Positions 41,163 to 50,264 of a DNA stretch of 64,000 nucleotides are shown in pieces; position 1 is the first letter of the stretch; each line of letters begins with the position of its first letter. A program made the position numbers and the translations under genes. The stretch spans positions 744,001 through 808,000 of the forward strand of contig NZ_JARRIR010000001.1 in the NCBI RefSeq assembly GCF_029601685.1, given 5' to 3'. The notes beneath the pieces are model-generated. The model searched no databases. It saw only the letters and a program-made list of their open reading frames with translations, and was not told where the DNA came from. The DNA is from Metarhizobium sp017305935 (GTDB taxonomy: Bacteria > Pseudomonadota > Alphaproteobacteria > Rhizobiales > Rhizobiaceae).

Positions 41163-41615
41163 TCAGTTCAGCCAGACGATCGATGCGTTGAGAAGTGTCG
41201 CAAAACCGACCCAGGCGGCGTAGGGAACGAACAACAGGGCGGCCACGCGATCGCGCCGCCAGCGCAGCGCGATAAAGGCCAGGATCGTTGCCAGCAGCGG
41301 CACGATGACCGCCAGCGCCAGATGCGCGTTCCGCGCACCGAAAAAGGCCGGCGACCACAGGAAATTGAGGATGAGCTGCATGACCCAGAGGCCGAAGGCA
41401 TTCGACAGGCCGTCGCGCAGAAAGGTTCGCGCGCCGGCAACGCCGATCAGGATATAGAGGATCGACCAGACGGGTGCGAAAATCCAGTTCGGCGGATTGA
41501 AAGGCGGCTTGGCAAGCGACTGGTACCAGTCACCCGGCATGAAATTGAAGCCGACAAACAGGCCGCCGCCGAGCACAGCGGCAATGAAGAGAAGATGGGT
41601 GGCAATCTTTCGCAT
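41163..41615 (-). CDS. tspO: TspO/MBR-family tryptophan-rich sensory protein
   Basis: A 150-residue five-helix protein of the TspO family (outer- or cell-membrane regulator that binds tetrapyrroles). Typical GDWYQSLAKPPFNPPNWIFAPVWSILYILIG and WSPAFFGARN are present, with several Trp in loops. In Rhodobacter TspO links to tetrapyrrole and oxygen control. A monocistronic gene. Confidence 0.93.
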   Translation of the reverse strand: MRKIATHLLFIAAVLGGGLFVGFNFMPGDWYQSLAKPPFNPPNWIFAPVWSILYILIGVAGARTFLRDGLSNAFGLWVMQLILNFLWSPAFFGARNAHLALAVIVPLLATILAFIALRWRRDRVAALLFVPYAAWVGFATLLNASIVWLN

Positions 41616-41678
41616 GGCGACTCATCTAGGGCGCGGCGTGCGTTTGGCGAGCGCGGCGGATGCGCAAGGACGGCCGCA

Positions 41679-42767
41679 TCAGCCGTGGCCTGACAGGCGT
41701 AGTATGTGCTGGTCCCAGGCGACGTCGCTTTGCGTCTCCAGCATCCGTCCGTCATAGGAGGAGACGGCAAAACCTTCGGGGGCGGCGGTAATGCCGGCGG
41801 CGTCCGGGCGGTTGCGGCTCTCGATCACCCGGCCGCTGGCGGCATCGATGGTGACCGCGGCACCGCCGACCGGCGAGGTGACGCCGACGAGGCCGAGGCG
41901 GCGGTTGACGGCGATGGCCCCGACATAATTGCCGAGCGTCCGCACGGTTTCTTCGGGCAAGTCGAGGAAGGCCAGCGGCTCGCCTTTCGAGAACCGGCCA
42001 ACCAGCGGCGGCGTGTCGTTGCGCGGGCCTTCGTACTGGCAGGCGAACCAGATCTGTCCAGCGGCATCGAGGTCGATGTGGCGGGTGGAAAGCTGCCGCA
42101 GCGTTTCCGGCAAGATGTGGCGCTCGATCAGCGCGCCGTCGCGGGCGTCGATCAGCGCCAGCGATGGTTCCATGCGGTCGAGATTGAGCTTGGTGCGGCC
42201 GAAATCCGGATGGGTCTCGATGCCGCCATTGGCGGCGATCAGCATCGCCCCGTCGTCGGAGACGGACAGGTCGTGGGTGCCGATGCCGAAGGCTTCGTAC
42301 TCACCGATGCGGGCGAAATTCTCGCGCGCATCGTAAAGGCCGATGACGCCGCGATTGGCGTCGAAATCGTTCTCGCTGGCATAGAGCCAGCGTCCATCCG
42401 GGGAAAAGCAGCCATGGCCGAAGTAATGCCGGCCATCGGGGGCGGCGATGACCACGGGATCGGCGCCTCCGGCGAGATCGAGGACCATGGCGAAGGTGCC
42501 GGGACGGCGGGCGAAGGCGACCGCCTTCGCCGTTGCCGGGCAGGCGGCCATGCCGTGGGCGCGGGCCGGCAGCGGGCTGCGCGAGACGATCTCGCCCCGC
42601 TCGGTGACGGTCGCGACACCATAGGAGCCGTCCTTGGCGCGGAAGGCGGAGGCGAAGACGGCGTCGGCGCGCTCCAGCGCATGAAGCACGCGCGGCGACA
42701 GGCCGGCGAGGAAGGCGATGCCGGCCGCCTGCACGAAACGACGGCGGTCGATGAGCGGGTTCGCCAC
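41679..42767 (-). CDS. DUF1513 domain protein with Tat-like signal (seven-bladed fold)
   Basis: A 362-residue periplasmic protein of the DUF1513 family found in imelysin/iron loci. The N-terminus carries a Tat motif (IDRRRFVQAAGIAFLAGL) after GTG 42767, preceded by GAGG. The body repeats YASENDFDANRGVIGLYD- and ISDDG-type strands, probably a beta-propeller. It is the last gene of the imelysin-di-haem-imelysin operon, following the second imelysin by 4 bp. Exact function unknown. Confidence 0.82.
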   Translation of the reverse strand: MANPLIDRRRFVQAAGIAFLAGLSPRVLHALERADAVFASAFRAKDGSYGVATVTERGEIVSRSPLPARAHGMAACPATAKAVAFARRPGTFAMVLDLAGGADPVVIAAPDGRHYFGHGCFSPDGRWLYASENDFDANRGVIGLYDARENFARIGEYEAFGIGTHDLSVSDDGAMLIAANGGIETHPDFGRTKLNLDRMEPSLALIDARDGALIERHILPETLRQLSTRHIDLDAAGQIWFACQYEGPRNDTPPLVGRFSKGEPLAFLDLPEETVRTLGNYVGAIAVNRRLGLVGVTSPVGGAAVTIDAASGRVIESRNRPDAAGITAAPEGFAVSSYDGRMLETQSDVAWDQHILRLSGHG

Positions 42768-42771
42768 GCCC

Positions 42772-43872
42772 TCAATCCCCGTCGGCGAAGGAAAAGCCGG
42801 CGGCAAGCCCAATGGCGCCGCCATAGCCGTCATTCAGCTTGACCAGCAGCTCGCGGGTGCCGCGCAGCAGCGCATCCAGCTTCTCCTGGTCCTTCGGGTC
42901 GGCAACGGCCTTGGCGACATCGGCATCGACAGTGGGGGCGGTTTCCCCGAGGGAGCTCAGCAGCGCCACGATGTCGGCGGCGATGGCGCGGTCGGCGGGG
43001 TCGAGCACCTGCTCCATGCCGGACGCGACGAACAGGGCCTTAATGCCCTTGAGATTGGCGGTGATCGAGGGGAATGTCAGGCCAGCGCGCCAGTAGATCG
43101 CCGATTTCGGCCGCACCGGCTTGTCCTTGCCTTTGTAGAAGGCTTCCAGCCGCTGGTCGCGCACCGTCTCGACGCCGTGGACGAGGATGCCGAGCAGCGC
43201 CTGGATCGCCTCGCGGCCGTCGCGGAACTGCTCGTTGTCGGGGCCGGGGGTCTTCCACTGGTCGGCGATGCCGCCCTTCTTTTCCCAATCGGCCGAAAGC
43301 GTGGCGGCGACGGCGTCGACATTGCCGGCGACGGCCGCGCCGAAGCGGCAGCGAAAACCATTCGCCTCGCTCTCCAGCGTCTCGGCGCCGCTGCCGTAAA
43401 GCACATATTCCAGCGCGGTAAGACCCTGGACGGCGACGCTCTTGCCGGCGATGCCCTCCGGCGTCGTGTCCTTCTCGTCCTTGCCGGCGATCGTGGTCTG
43501 CACCTGCTTCAACGCCAGCCCCTTGCGATCGGGGAAGAACAGGATGCGCTCGAAACGGTTCTCCTCCAGCGCCGGGCCGACGCGGACGATCTCGATCTCA
43601 GACCAGGCGGCGACGGCGCTGGCAAAACCGGCCCGCGCCTTTGCCAGCGCATCGGCCGAGGGCGTGGCGCAGAGCGCCTTCATCGCGCCGGTGAGGCCGG
43701 AGGCCGTTTCATGGAACCTGCGATAGCCGGGACGGATGACCTCGTCGACCGCCTTGGTCATGACGGCGGGCACGGCCGCCTCCTGCAGTTTCGACGCGCC
43801 GTCTTGCGCGGCTGCCGAAAGCGGCATGAGAGCGACGACAAGAACGGGCAGCAGGCGGCAAAGACGGGTCAT
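42772..43872 (-). CDS. Imelysin-family protein, second copy of the iron locus
   Basis: A 366-residue periplasmic protein with signal peptide (about 1-22). Imelysin fold: helical bundle with the region QGLTALEYVLYGSG standing where the canonical GxHxxE motif lies; here the His is replaced by Thr, so metal ligation differs from the first imelysin (45756-47030). Start ATG 43872 shares one base with the stop of the di-haem gene, showing tight coupling. Imelysins are linked to iron uptake; role unknown. Confidence 0.85.
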   Translation of the reverse strand: MTRLCRLLPVLVVALMPLSAAAQDGASKLQEAAVPAVMTKAVDEVIRPGYRRFHETASGLTGAMKALCATPSADALAKARAGFASAVAAWSEIEIVRVGPALEENRFERILFFPDRKGLALKQVQTTIAGKDEKDTTPEGIAGKSVAVQGLTALEYVLYGSGAETLESEANGFRCRFGAAVAGNVDAVAATLSADWEKKGGIADQWKTPGPDNEQFRDGREAIQALLGILVHGVETVRDQRLEAFYKGKDKPVRPKSAIYWRAGLTFPSITANLKGIKALFVASGMEQVLDPADRAIAADIVALLSSLGETAPTVDADVAKAVADPKDQEKLDALLRGTRELLVKLNDGYGGAIGLAAGFSFADGD

Positions 43873-45401
43873 CACAGCGACTCCAGGAAGGCCAGCAGGG
43901 CATCGCGGTCGGGCCGCGACAGGGTGGCGAAAGCGGTGCGCGCCCTTTCCCCCTCGCCGCCATGCCAGAGGATGGCTTCGGTGAGGCTGCGGGCGCGGCC
44001 GTCATGCAGAAAGAAGGCCTGGCCGCCGACGGCGCGGGTCAGACCTATACCCCAGAGCGGCGGCGTGCGCCACTCCCGCCCATCCGCCTCGCCGACGCGC
44101 TGGCCATCGGCAAGGCCCTCGCCCATGTCGTGCAGCAGGAAATCGGAATAGGGCCAGATGAGCTGGAAGGCGAGCGCGGGATCGGCGGCGTCCCGGCGGG
44201 TCACGAATTTCGGGTGATGGCAGGCGGCGCAGCCGGCGGCATAGAACAGCGCCTTGCCGGCCAGCACCTTCGGGTCCGCGACATCACGCCGCGCCGGCAC
44301 GGCCAGGTGCCGGGCATAAAAACTGGTGAGGCCCAGCACCGGATCGGGAGCCTCGTAGGGACCAAGTTTTTTCTGGACGCCGTTCGGGCGCGACAGGCAG
44401 GCGGTCTGGGCGGGCGTGCAATCGCCATAGGGGCGGTCGGCGAGCGGCGTCGAAATGCCGATATCGTCGGCAAAGGCGGCAGCGGTCTGCTGCGCGACGG
44501 TGGCGTTCTGCGCCTTCCAGCCGAAGCGGCCGAGCGCCGGCGCGCCTTTTTCGTCGCGCACCCGGGCCACCCGGCCGGAAATGCCGTCGCCGTCGCGATC
44601 CTGCGGATCGGCGAGCGCCTCGATATCGGCGGGGTGGATCGCTTCGATCAGGCCGAGCCCGATCATCGGCGGCGCGACACGCGCCGATAGCGTGGTGGCC
44701 GGATCGAGCGGGCCATAACCCAGCGCTTCCACCGCATAGACCGGTCTGCGCAGGCTGACCGTCTCGCGCTCCGAGAGCGCCACGGCCTCTTCCGTATAGC
44801 GCACCGCGACCCGGCCCTCGGCGGCAAGGCCGGGGCTGGCGAAATCCTGCAATTGCCGGCCATAGACGGGATCGGGAAAATTCAGCGCTTCGTGAACGGC
44901 GAACACCGCCCTTTCCGCCGGGGTGGACGCATCGCGGGCAAGGCGCAGGACCATGGAGACCGCATTGCCGTCTTCCGGAGGATGGCCACGGCCGTCACGA
45001 ACATGACAGCTCTGGCAGGAACGGGCATTGTAAAGCGGACCGAGGCCGTCCGAAGCCAGTGTCGAGGAAGGTGAGGCGACCCAGAGTTTTCGAAACAGGG
45101 CGTTGCCGAGGATGAAATCATGGCCGGCCGCACTGTCGAGATTGGCGGACGGGGTCGAAAACACATCCCGCCCTTGCGTCTTGCGGCCAGTCGTCGCTCC
45201 GCCCGGCATCGCCTCGAAAGGTTCGGCGCGGGAAAAATCCGCAGCCGGCGCGGTGACCGCCAGAACCCGGCCGAGATCGTCGGCCGAAAGATCGTCGCGC
45301 CGCGCCTCCCCCGCCGCCATGCCGCCGGCCGCAACGGCAAGGAAGATGGCCAGGGACGTGAGGCCGAGACGGCGGGAAACGGAAGAAAAACGCCGCCTCA
45401 T
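43872..45401 (-). CDS. Di-haem oxidoreductase-family protein (DUF1111, MauG-like)
   Basis: A 509-residue periplasmic c-type cytochrome, signal peptide at about 8-32. Two CxxCH motifs are visible: CQSCH (SCQSCHVRDG) and CAACHH (GCAACHHPKF), spaced as in the DUF1111/di-haem peroxidase-like family. It shows no other redox centre. Start ATG 45401 (GGAGAG 7 bases upstream) preferred over ATG 45407. Member of the imelysin operon; could oxidise iron or an accessory thiol. Confidence 0.88.
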   Translation of the reverse strand: MRRRFSSVSRRLGLTSLAIFLAVAAGGMAAGEARRDDLSADDLGRVLAVTAPAADFSRAEPFEAMPGGATTGRKTQGRDVFSTPSANLDSAAGHDFILGNALFRKLWVASPSSTLASDGLGPLYNARSCQSCHVRDGRGHPPEDGNAVSMVLRLARDASTPAERAVFAVHEALNFPDPVYGRQLQDFASPGLAAEGRVAVRYTEEAVALSERETVSLRRPVYAVEALGYGPLDPATTLSARVAPPMIGLGLIEAIHPADIEALADPQDRDGDGISGRVARVRDEKGAPALGRFGWKAQNATVAQQTAAAFADDIGISTPLADRPYGDCTPAQTACLSRPNGVQKKLGPYEAPDPVLGLTSFYARHLAVPARRDVADPKVLAGKALFYAAGCAACHHPKFVTRRDAADPALAFQLIWPYSDFLLHDMGEGLADGQRVGEADGREWRTPPLWGIGLTRAVGGQAFFLHDGRARSLTEAILWHGGEGERARTAFATLSRPDRDALLAFLESL

Positions 45402-45755
45402 TTCCATCTCTCCGTTCCGGGAGAAAATGGCCCGAGGGGCCGGATGAGGGGTGTGAGACGAGGGAATATTCGGCTTTTTGCGCCTGTGACATCCCCCTCA
45501 TCCCACTGCCGCGCCCTTTTCGCCCGATGGGAGAAGGGTTTTCGAGGCAAACGCCGCATTTCATAGGCAACAGCCCTGTCTCGTGGGCGAAGAGAGAGAG
45601 CGACATGGATGTGCGTCACCTGCAATCCTCCCTTCGCCCGAAGGCAGGGAAAAGCGCCAAGGAGGGCGTTATCGGCGCTTGTCTCAACCGGAAACCGGGC
45701 GAAATGGCAGAGCATCGGCAATCGGCCGGAGGCTGACGCCGCCGGCCGCTTTTCC
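45402..45755. other. 354-bp gap within the imelysin locus
   Basis: No protein gene. The gap holds the RIME-like repeats and further hairpins, splitting the first imelysin from the di-haem gene, which in many genomes are contiguous. A GGCCGG-rich inverted repeat at about 45723-45749 follows the first imelysin. Confidence 0.65.
45406..45537. repeat. Pair of rhizobial palindromic repeats (RIME-like) in inverted orientation
   Basis: Half one (45406-45452) reads CTCTCCGTTCCGGGAGA then GGCCGGATGAGGGG; half two (about 45488-45537, minus strand) reads CTTCTCCC and GTGGGATGAGGGGG. Both match the CTTCTCCC...GGGAGAAGG...GGATGAGGGG style of rhizobial intergenic mosaic elements. Another CCCTTCG-CCC-GAAGG hairpin lies at about 45629-45645. 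Confidence 0.65.
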
Positions 45756-47030
45756 TTACTTGAAGACGGAGCTGGGATTGTCGAGGCTGGCGGAGCCTTC
45801 GAGCTTCACCGTGCCGAGATCGAGGGCGGCGATCACGCGTTCGATGCTCTTGGTCTGGTCGACCAGACCGTCGATGGCGGCCTGGACCACCGCATTGCCC
45901 TTCTTGTTGCCCTCGCCGATCATCTGGTCATAGGCTTCGACGCGCTTGCCGCGATCGGCCATGACGCGCATGGCGTCGAGCGTCGTCTTCAGCTTGCCCT
46001 TCATCTCCTTGTCGAGCGCCTTGTCCTTTTCCGCCACCAGTTCGGACAGCGAGGGACCGTGCATCTTGGTGCCATCCGTGCGGATGTAGTCGCCGGTATA
46101 GGCGGAGGCGATGCCGATGGCGTCGTAGAGATGCGAATTATAGGTGTTGTCGGAGAAGCAATCGTGCTCCTCTTCCGGATCGTGGAGGATGAGGCCGAGC
46201 TTCATGCGCTCGCCGGCGAGTTCGCCATAGGACAGCGAGCCCATGCCGGTGAGGATGGCGACGAGGCCGGCCTTGGGATCGGCCGAAACATGCTTGGTCG
46301 CCTCACCTTCCGGCGCCCAGTCATCGGTCATCTCCTGGAGATCGGATACCAGCAGCGTCGAGGCGGCCTTGAGGAAATCGCCGCGGCGGTCGCAATTGCC
46401 GTGGGTGCAGTTCTTCTGGTCGTAATCGGTGTAGGGCCGATTGCCGGCGCCGGGGCCGGTGCCGTTCAGATCCTGGCCCCAGAGCAGGAATTCGATGGCG
46501 TGATAACCGGTGGCGACGTTGGCTTCGACATGGCCTGCCTCATGCAGGGTCTGCAGGAGTTCCGGCGTGATTTTCGAGGCATCGACATCCTTGCCGTCGA
46601 TCTTGATCGTCTTGTTGGCGATGACATTGGCGGTGTAGAGCGCGTTTTCATCGCTTTCGGTGCCGTAGGAGGCATCGACATAGTCGATCAGGCCTTCATC
46701 CAGCGGCCAGGCATTCACCTTGCCTTCCCAATCGTCGACGATCGGATTGCCGAAGCGGTAGACTTCCGATTGCTGGTAGGGAATGCGGGCCGCAAGCCAG
46801 GCGGCGCGCGCCGCCTTCAGCGTCTTTTCACTGGGCTTGGCGATCAGGGCGTCGATGGCCTTGTCGAGCTTCTTCGCCGTGGTCAGCGAATCCTCGTATT
46901 TGGCATGGGCGACATCGGTGTAATGCTTGATGACGGCGGCGGCATCGGTAGCGGCATGCGCCGGCACGGCAAAGGCGGCGGACACGGCAAGCAGCGCCAG
47001 CCCGGCGCGCAGCATGGATTTGCGGATCAT
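45756..47030 (-). CDS. Imelysin-family periplasmic protein, first copy
   Basis: A 424-residue periplasmic protein, signal peptide at about 1-26 (MLRAGLALLAVSAAFAVPAHA). It has the imelysin GxHxxE motif in TGYHAIEFLLWGQD and the helical-bundle pattern. Such proteins, related to IrpA/EfeO-type iron-locus components, bind metal and are found with di-haem and DUF1513 genes. Start ATG 47030. An Irr-like degenerate box lies 88 bp upstream. Confidence 0.9.
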   Translation of the reverse strand: MIRKSMLRAGLALLAVSAAFAVPAHAATDAAAVIKHYTDVAHAKYEDSLTTAKKLDKAIDALIAKPSEKTLKAARAAWLAARIPYQQSEVYRFGNPIVDDWEGKVNAWPLDEGLIDYVDASYGTESDENALYTANVIANKTIKIDGKDVDASKITPELLQTLHEAGHVEANVATGYHAIEFLLWGQDLNGTGPGAGNRPYTDYDQKNCTHGNCDRRGDFLKAASTLLVSDLQEMTDDWAPEGEATKHVSADPKAGLVAILTGMGSLSYGELAGERMKLGLILHDPEEEHDCFSDNTYNSHLYDAIGIASAYTGDYIRTDGTKMHGPSLSELVAEKDKALDKEMKGKLKTTLDAMRVMADRGKRVEAYDQMIGEGNKKGNAVVQAAIDGLVDQTKSIERVIAALDLGTVKLEGSASLDNPSSVFK

Positions 47031-47117
47031 TCGGCTCTCCTGTGACGGCGGGAAGCCGTCCCCTCATTCGACAGCCGATGTCATCGCGCAAATCTATAGT
47101 GGTGTCAAACGCTCTAG

Positions 47118-47134
47118 TTTGGAATCATTATGGA
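47118..47134. promoter_or_regulatory. Degenerate Irr-like box upstream of the imelysin gene
   Basis: TTTGGAATCATTATGGA matches the perfect mbfA Irr box at 12 of 17 positions. It is 88 bp upstream of the first imelysin gene. Weak as a single-site call, sensible by context. Confidence 0.35.
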
Positions 47135-47140
47135 AAAGGC

Positions 47141-48430
47141 TTAGGCGCCACGCTGCATCAAAGCGAAGAAAAACCCATCCGTATCGGTGGAGGCCGGCGT
47201 CAGCGTCAGCAGGCGACCGTCGCGCGAGCGCGGTTTCGGCGCGTCCACCCCGAACAGCTGCGTCCATTTGTCCAGTGCCGGCACGATGCGATAGTCGGGA
47301 TGGCGCTCGCAGAAACCAAGCGCCTGCGCATCGTTTTCCTGCGGCAGGATGGAGCAGGTGATATAGATCAGGAAACCGCCCGGCCGCACATAGGCGGCGG
47401 CCTGGTCCAGCGCTTCCTGCTGCTGGGCGAGGCGTTCGTCGAGGTTCTTGGCCGTCAGGCGCCATTTGGTGTCGGGGCGGCGCCGCCAGGTGCCGGTGCC
47501 GGTGCAAGGCGCATCGACGAGGACGCGGTCGCAGCGCTCCCTCAGCGCGTCGAGGGCAGCGCGGCCGTCATGGACCTGGACATTGCGGGTGCCGGCGCGG
47601 CGCAGGCGCTCGATGATCGGCGCCAGACGCTTGCGGTCGGCGTCATAGGCGTGGACCTGGCCCTTGTTGTGCATGGCAGCCGCCATGGCGAGCGTCTTGC
47701 CGCCGCCGCCGGCGCAATAATCCAGCACCTGATCGCCCTCGCGCGGCTCGGCCAGATCGGCGACGATCTGCGAGCCCTCGTCCTGCACCTCGAACCAACC
47801 TTTCTGGAAGGACAGTTCGGCAGTGACGTTCGGCAGGCGCGACGGGCCTTCGCCGGCGGGAATGCGGATGCCCTGGCGGGCGATGCGCGCCGCCTGCGGC
47901 TGCGAGCGCTCCAGCGCCTTCAGCACCTTGGAGCGATCAGCGCGTAAGGTGTTAACGCGTAGATTGAGCGTCGGGCGTTCGGCCAGCGCTTTCGCCTCGG
48001 CCAGCCAGTCCCCGCCGAAATTTTCCTCCAACGCCGGCTGCGCCCAGTCGGGGATGTCGCCCTGCACATAAGCGGGAGCGTCATCGAGGTTTCGGGAGGA
48101 CAATGCCGCCAGCCATTCCGGCTTCAGCGGTTCGGGGGCGAAGCGGTCGCCCTCCAGTTCGGCGCCGATGCTGTCCGGCGTTTCACCCCATTGGCGCAGC
48201 ATGACGGCGTAGCCGAGCGCGGCGGGGCTGTCGTCGTCCATGAGCCAGGCATGGGAAAGGCGTTTGCGCAGGGCGTCATAGACGATGTTGCCGATGGCCG
48301 CCCTGTCCCCGGAGCCGGCGAAACGATGCGCCAGACCCCAATCCTTCAAGGCGTCCGCAACCGGCCGCTTTCGCGTCTCGATATCGGCAAGAACCTCGAT
48401 GGCTCCTGCCAGCCGGCCGCCCAAACGCAT
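47141..48430 (-). CDS. RsmB/NOP2-type RNA m5C methyltransferase
   Basis: A 429-residue 16S rRNA-type m5C methyltransferase of the NOL1/NOP2/Sun family. N-terminal NusB-like part (about 1-140), SAM site VLDYCAGGGGKTLAMAAAM, catalytic cysteines in VLVDAPCTGTGTWRRRPD and ITCSILPQENDAQ. The expected reaction is C5 methylation of rRNA cytosine (RsmB target C967), although the exact site is inferred. The end is 110 bp from the imelysin start. Confidence 0.9.
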   Translation of the reverse strand: MRLGGRLAGAIEVLADIETRKRPVADALKDWGLAHRFAGSGDRAAIGNIVYDALRKRLSHAWLMDDDSPAALGYAVMLRQWGETPDSIGAELEGDRFAPEPLKPEWLAALSSRNLDDAPAYVQGDIPDWAQPALEENFGGDWLAEAKALAERPTLNLRVNTLRADRSKVLKALERSQPQAARIARQGIRIPAGEGPSRLPNVTAELSFQKGWFEVQDEGSQIVADLAEPREGDQVLDYCAGGGGKTLAMAAAMHNKGQVHAYDADRKRLAPIIERLRRAGTRNVQVHDGRAALDALRERCDRVLVDAPCTGTGTWRRRPDTKWRLTAKNLDERLAQQQEALDQAAAYVRPGGFLIYITCSILPQENDAQALGFCERHPDYRIVPALDKWTQLFGVDAPKPRSRDGRLLTLTPASTDTDGFFFALMQRGA

Positions 48431-48576
48431 GACGTCTTCTCCTGTTGTCGTTTTTTCGGAACATTTCCGAACGGAGGCCGTTTAGAGGTCTCCGGAAACT
48501 GCTCCGGCGGTGGTAACCGCGATCACGAGCGAGAGCAAGTCTTTACACAGCCGGGCGGCGAACCGTGCAGCCGGCA

Positions 48577-48951
48577 TCAGCCGATGACTTCGTAGCAGAC
48601 CTTGGCGGTGCCGGACGAGACCATGCCGATGTTCTGGGCGGCGGCCTTGGACAGGTCGAGCACGCGACCACGAATGAACGGTCCGCGATCGTTGATGCGG
48701 ACGACGACGCTGCGCCCGTTGTTGCGGTTGGTGACCTTGAGCTTCGTTCCAAAACGGAGGGAGCGATGTGCGGCTGTCATCATTCTCGGGTTCATGCGTT
48801 CCCCGGAGGCGGTTTTCGATCCGAGGGCGTACCAGGAAGCGCCACCACAGCCGGCGGCATAGGCCTGAAGCGGGGCGAAAGCAGTGGTTGCAAGAATGGC
48901 GGCGGAAACGAGGGCAGTACGGCACAGTTTCTTCAATGCGAGGCTTCCCAT
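48577..48951 (-). CDS. RlpA-like (septal-ring lytic transglycosylase-type) double-psi beta-barrel protein
   Basis: A 124-residue secreted protein with signal peptide (about 1-33). The mature part is a single RlpA/DPBB domain: CGGASWYALGSKTASGERMNPRM, AHRSLRFGTKLKV, VVRINDRGPF and VLDLSKAAAQNIGM, with the conserved catalytic-region Asp. It lacks the SPOR domain of E. coli RlpA, so septal targeting is uncertain. ATG 48951 is chosen by signal peptide; no clear ribosome site. Confidence 0.85.
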   Translation of the reverse strand: MGSLALKKLCRTALVSAAILATTAFAPLQAYAAGCGGASWYALGSKTASGERMNPRMMTAAHRSLRFGTKLKVTNRNNGRSVVVRINDRGPFIRGRVLDLSKAAAQNIGMVSSGTAKVCYEVIG

Positions 48952-49384
48952 TTTCGGGGCGGTCGGAACCGCGTTCGGCGATGGGGGCGGCAAAAACCGA
49001 CGAAAAATGGCAAAAAATGGCCGCGCAACGATCACGGACTGTTACAGTCTGTAATATTCGTGATTCAAACGGACCTTTGATTCGCTCCGGGCGTTTGCGC
49101 AAATTTGAGAAAAAATAAAGTAGATTCAGTCGAAAAGCGGAAATAAAATCCAGGTTCGTTGCGAGACCTGAACCAATCACAAAAATATGTAAAATTTTTT
49201 TTCGCGAATGGGCTGGAATGGCCCCAAACAGCGCCATATTTACCGTCTGTTAGGACTTGTTTTGAGCAAATTTGACTCTCAACCCCGCCTGAAATGAAAT
49301 TTTCAGTTCGTCGGCGTTCGGAAATGCATGGTTTCTGCCTACAACCACAGGCAGCATTACACGCCAGTCATGCCGGCGAACGAG
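48952..49384. other. 433-bp intergenic region, AT-rich
   Basis: Upstream of the RlpA-like gene and downstream of the SDR gene. The 49050-49290 part is notably AT-rich for this genome (runs of T and A) and probably holds the RlpA promoter. No protein or RNA gene recognised. Confidence 0.6.
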
Positions 49385-50263
49385 TCAGCCGCGCCAGCCC
49401 TGTTCCTGCCATAGCGCCGCCAGCGAGGCGCGGTAATCCGCAAACCGCAGCGCATAGCCCAGCGCCCGCAGGCGACGGTTGGAAACACGCTTGTTCTCGC
49501 CATAAAAAGAGCGCGCCATCGGCGACAGCTCGGCGGTTTCGAAGGCCTGTTCCGGCGGCGGGGCAACACCCATCAGCCGCGCGGCCTCGGCAACGATATC
49601 CTGCGGCGGCGCCGGCTCGTCGTCGGTGATGTTGACGACGCCGCCCAACCCCCGTTCCGCCATGAACAACGTCGCGCCGGCGATATCCTCGACGCGGATG
49701 CGGTTGAACACCTGGTTCGGCTTGACCAGCCGGCGGGCCGTTCCGTTCTGAAGATTGACGAAGGCGTTGCGGCCGGGGCCGTAAATGCCGGCAAGGCGCA
49801 GGATCGCGACGGGAATGCCGGCCTTTTCGCCCAGCGCCATCCAGCCCTGCTCCGCCTCCACCCGCTCGCGCGAGCGCTGCGACACCGGGCGAAAGGGCGT
49901 CTCCTCATCCACCCAACCGCCCTGATGGTCGCCATAGACGCCGACGGTGGAAAGATAGCCGATCCATTGCAGCGCCGGCATACGGGCGCGCACGCTTTCG
50001 CCTGCCAGCCGCAACAGCGGATCGCCCTCTCGGCCGGGCGCGATCGACTGGACGAGGTGCGTGGCCGTCGCCATGCGCGCCGCGATCTCCGGCGACAGCG
50101 ACGAAGCCGCGCCGTCGAAGAGCAGCGGCTCTATACCGGCGGCGGCAAGGCCTGCGGCTTTCTCCGGCGCGCGTGTCGTGCCGCAGACGTCCGCGCCTTT
50201 GGCTTTCGCTTCCAGCCCGATCGCCTTGCCGGAATAACCGGCGCCGAAAATCATCATCCGCAT
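49385..50263 (-). CDS. Extended SDR / NAD(P)-dependent epimerase-like protein (YeeZ-like)
   Basis: A 292-residue Rossmann protein: FGAGYSGKAIGLEAKAKG near the start, then YLSTVGVYGDHQGGW, where the YxxxK of classic SDRs is not clear, so activity may be non-enzymatic. ATG 50263, GGGGGC upstream, begins 1 bp after the queG stop region, so it belongs to the queG operon. Function unknown. Confidence 0.8.
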   Translation of the reverse strand: MRMMIFGAGYSGKAIGLEAKAKGADVCGTTRAPEKAAGLAAAGIEPLLFDGAASSLSPEIAARMATATHLVQSIAPGREGDPLLRLAGESVRARMPALQWIGYLSTVGVYGDHQGGWVDEETPFRPVSQRSRERVEAEQGWMALGEKAGIPVAILRLAGIYGPGRNAFVNLQNGTARRLVKPNQVFNRIRVEDIAGATLFMAERGLGGVVNITDDEPAPPQDIVAEAARLMGVAPPPEQAFETAELSPMARSFYGENKRVSNRRLRALGYALRFADYRASLAALWQEQGWRG

Positions 50264-50264
50264 G

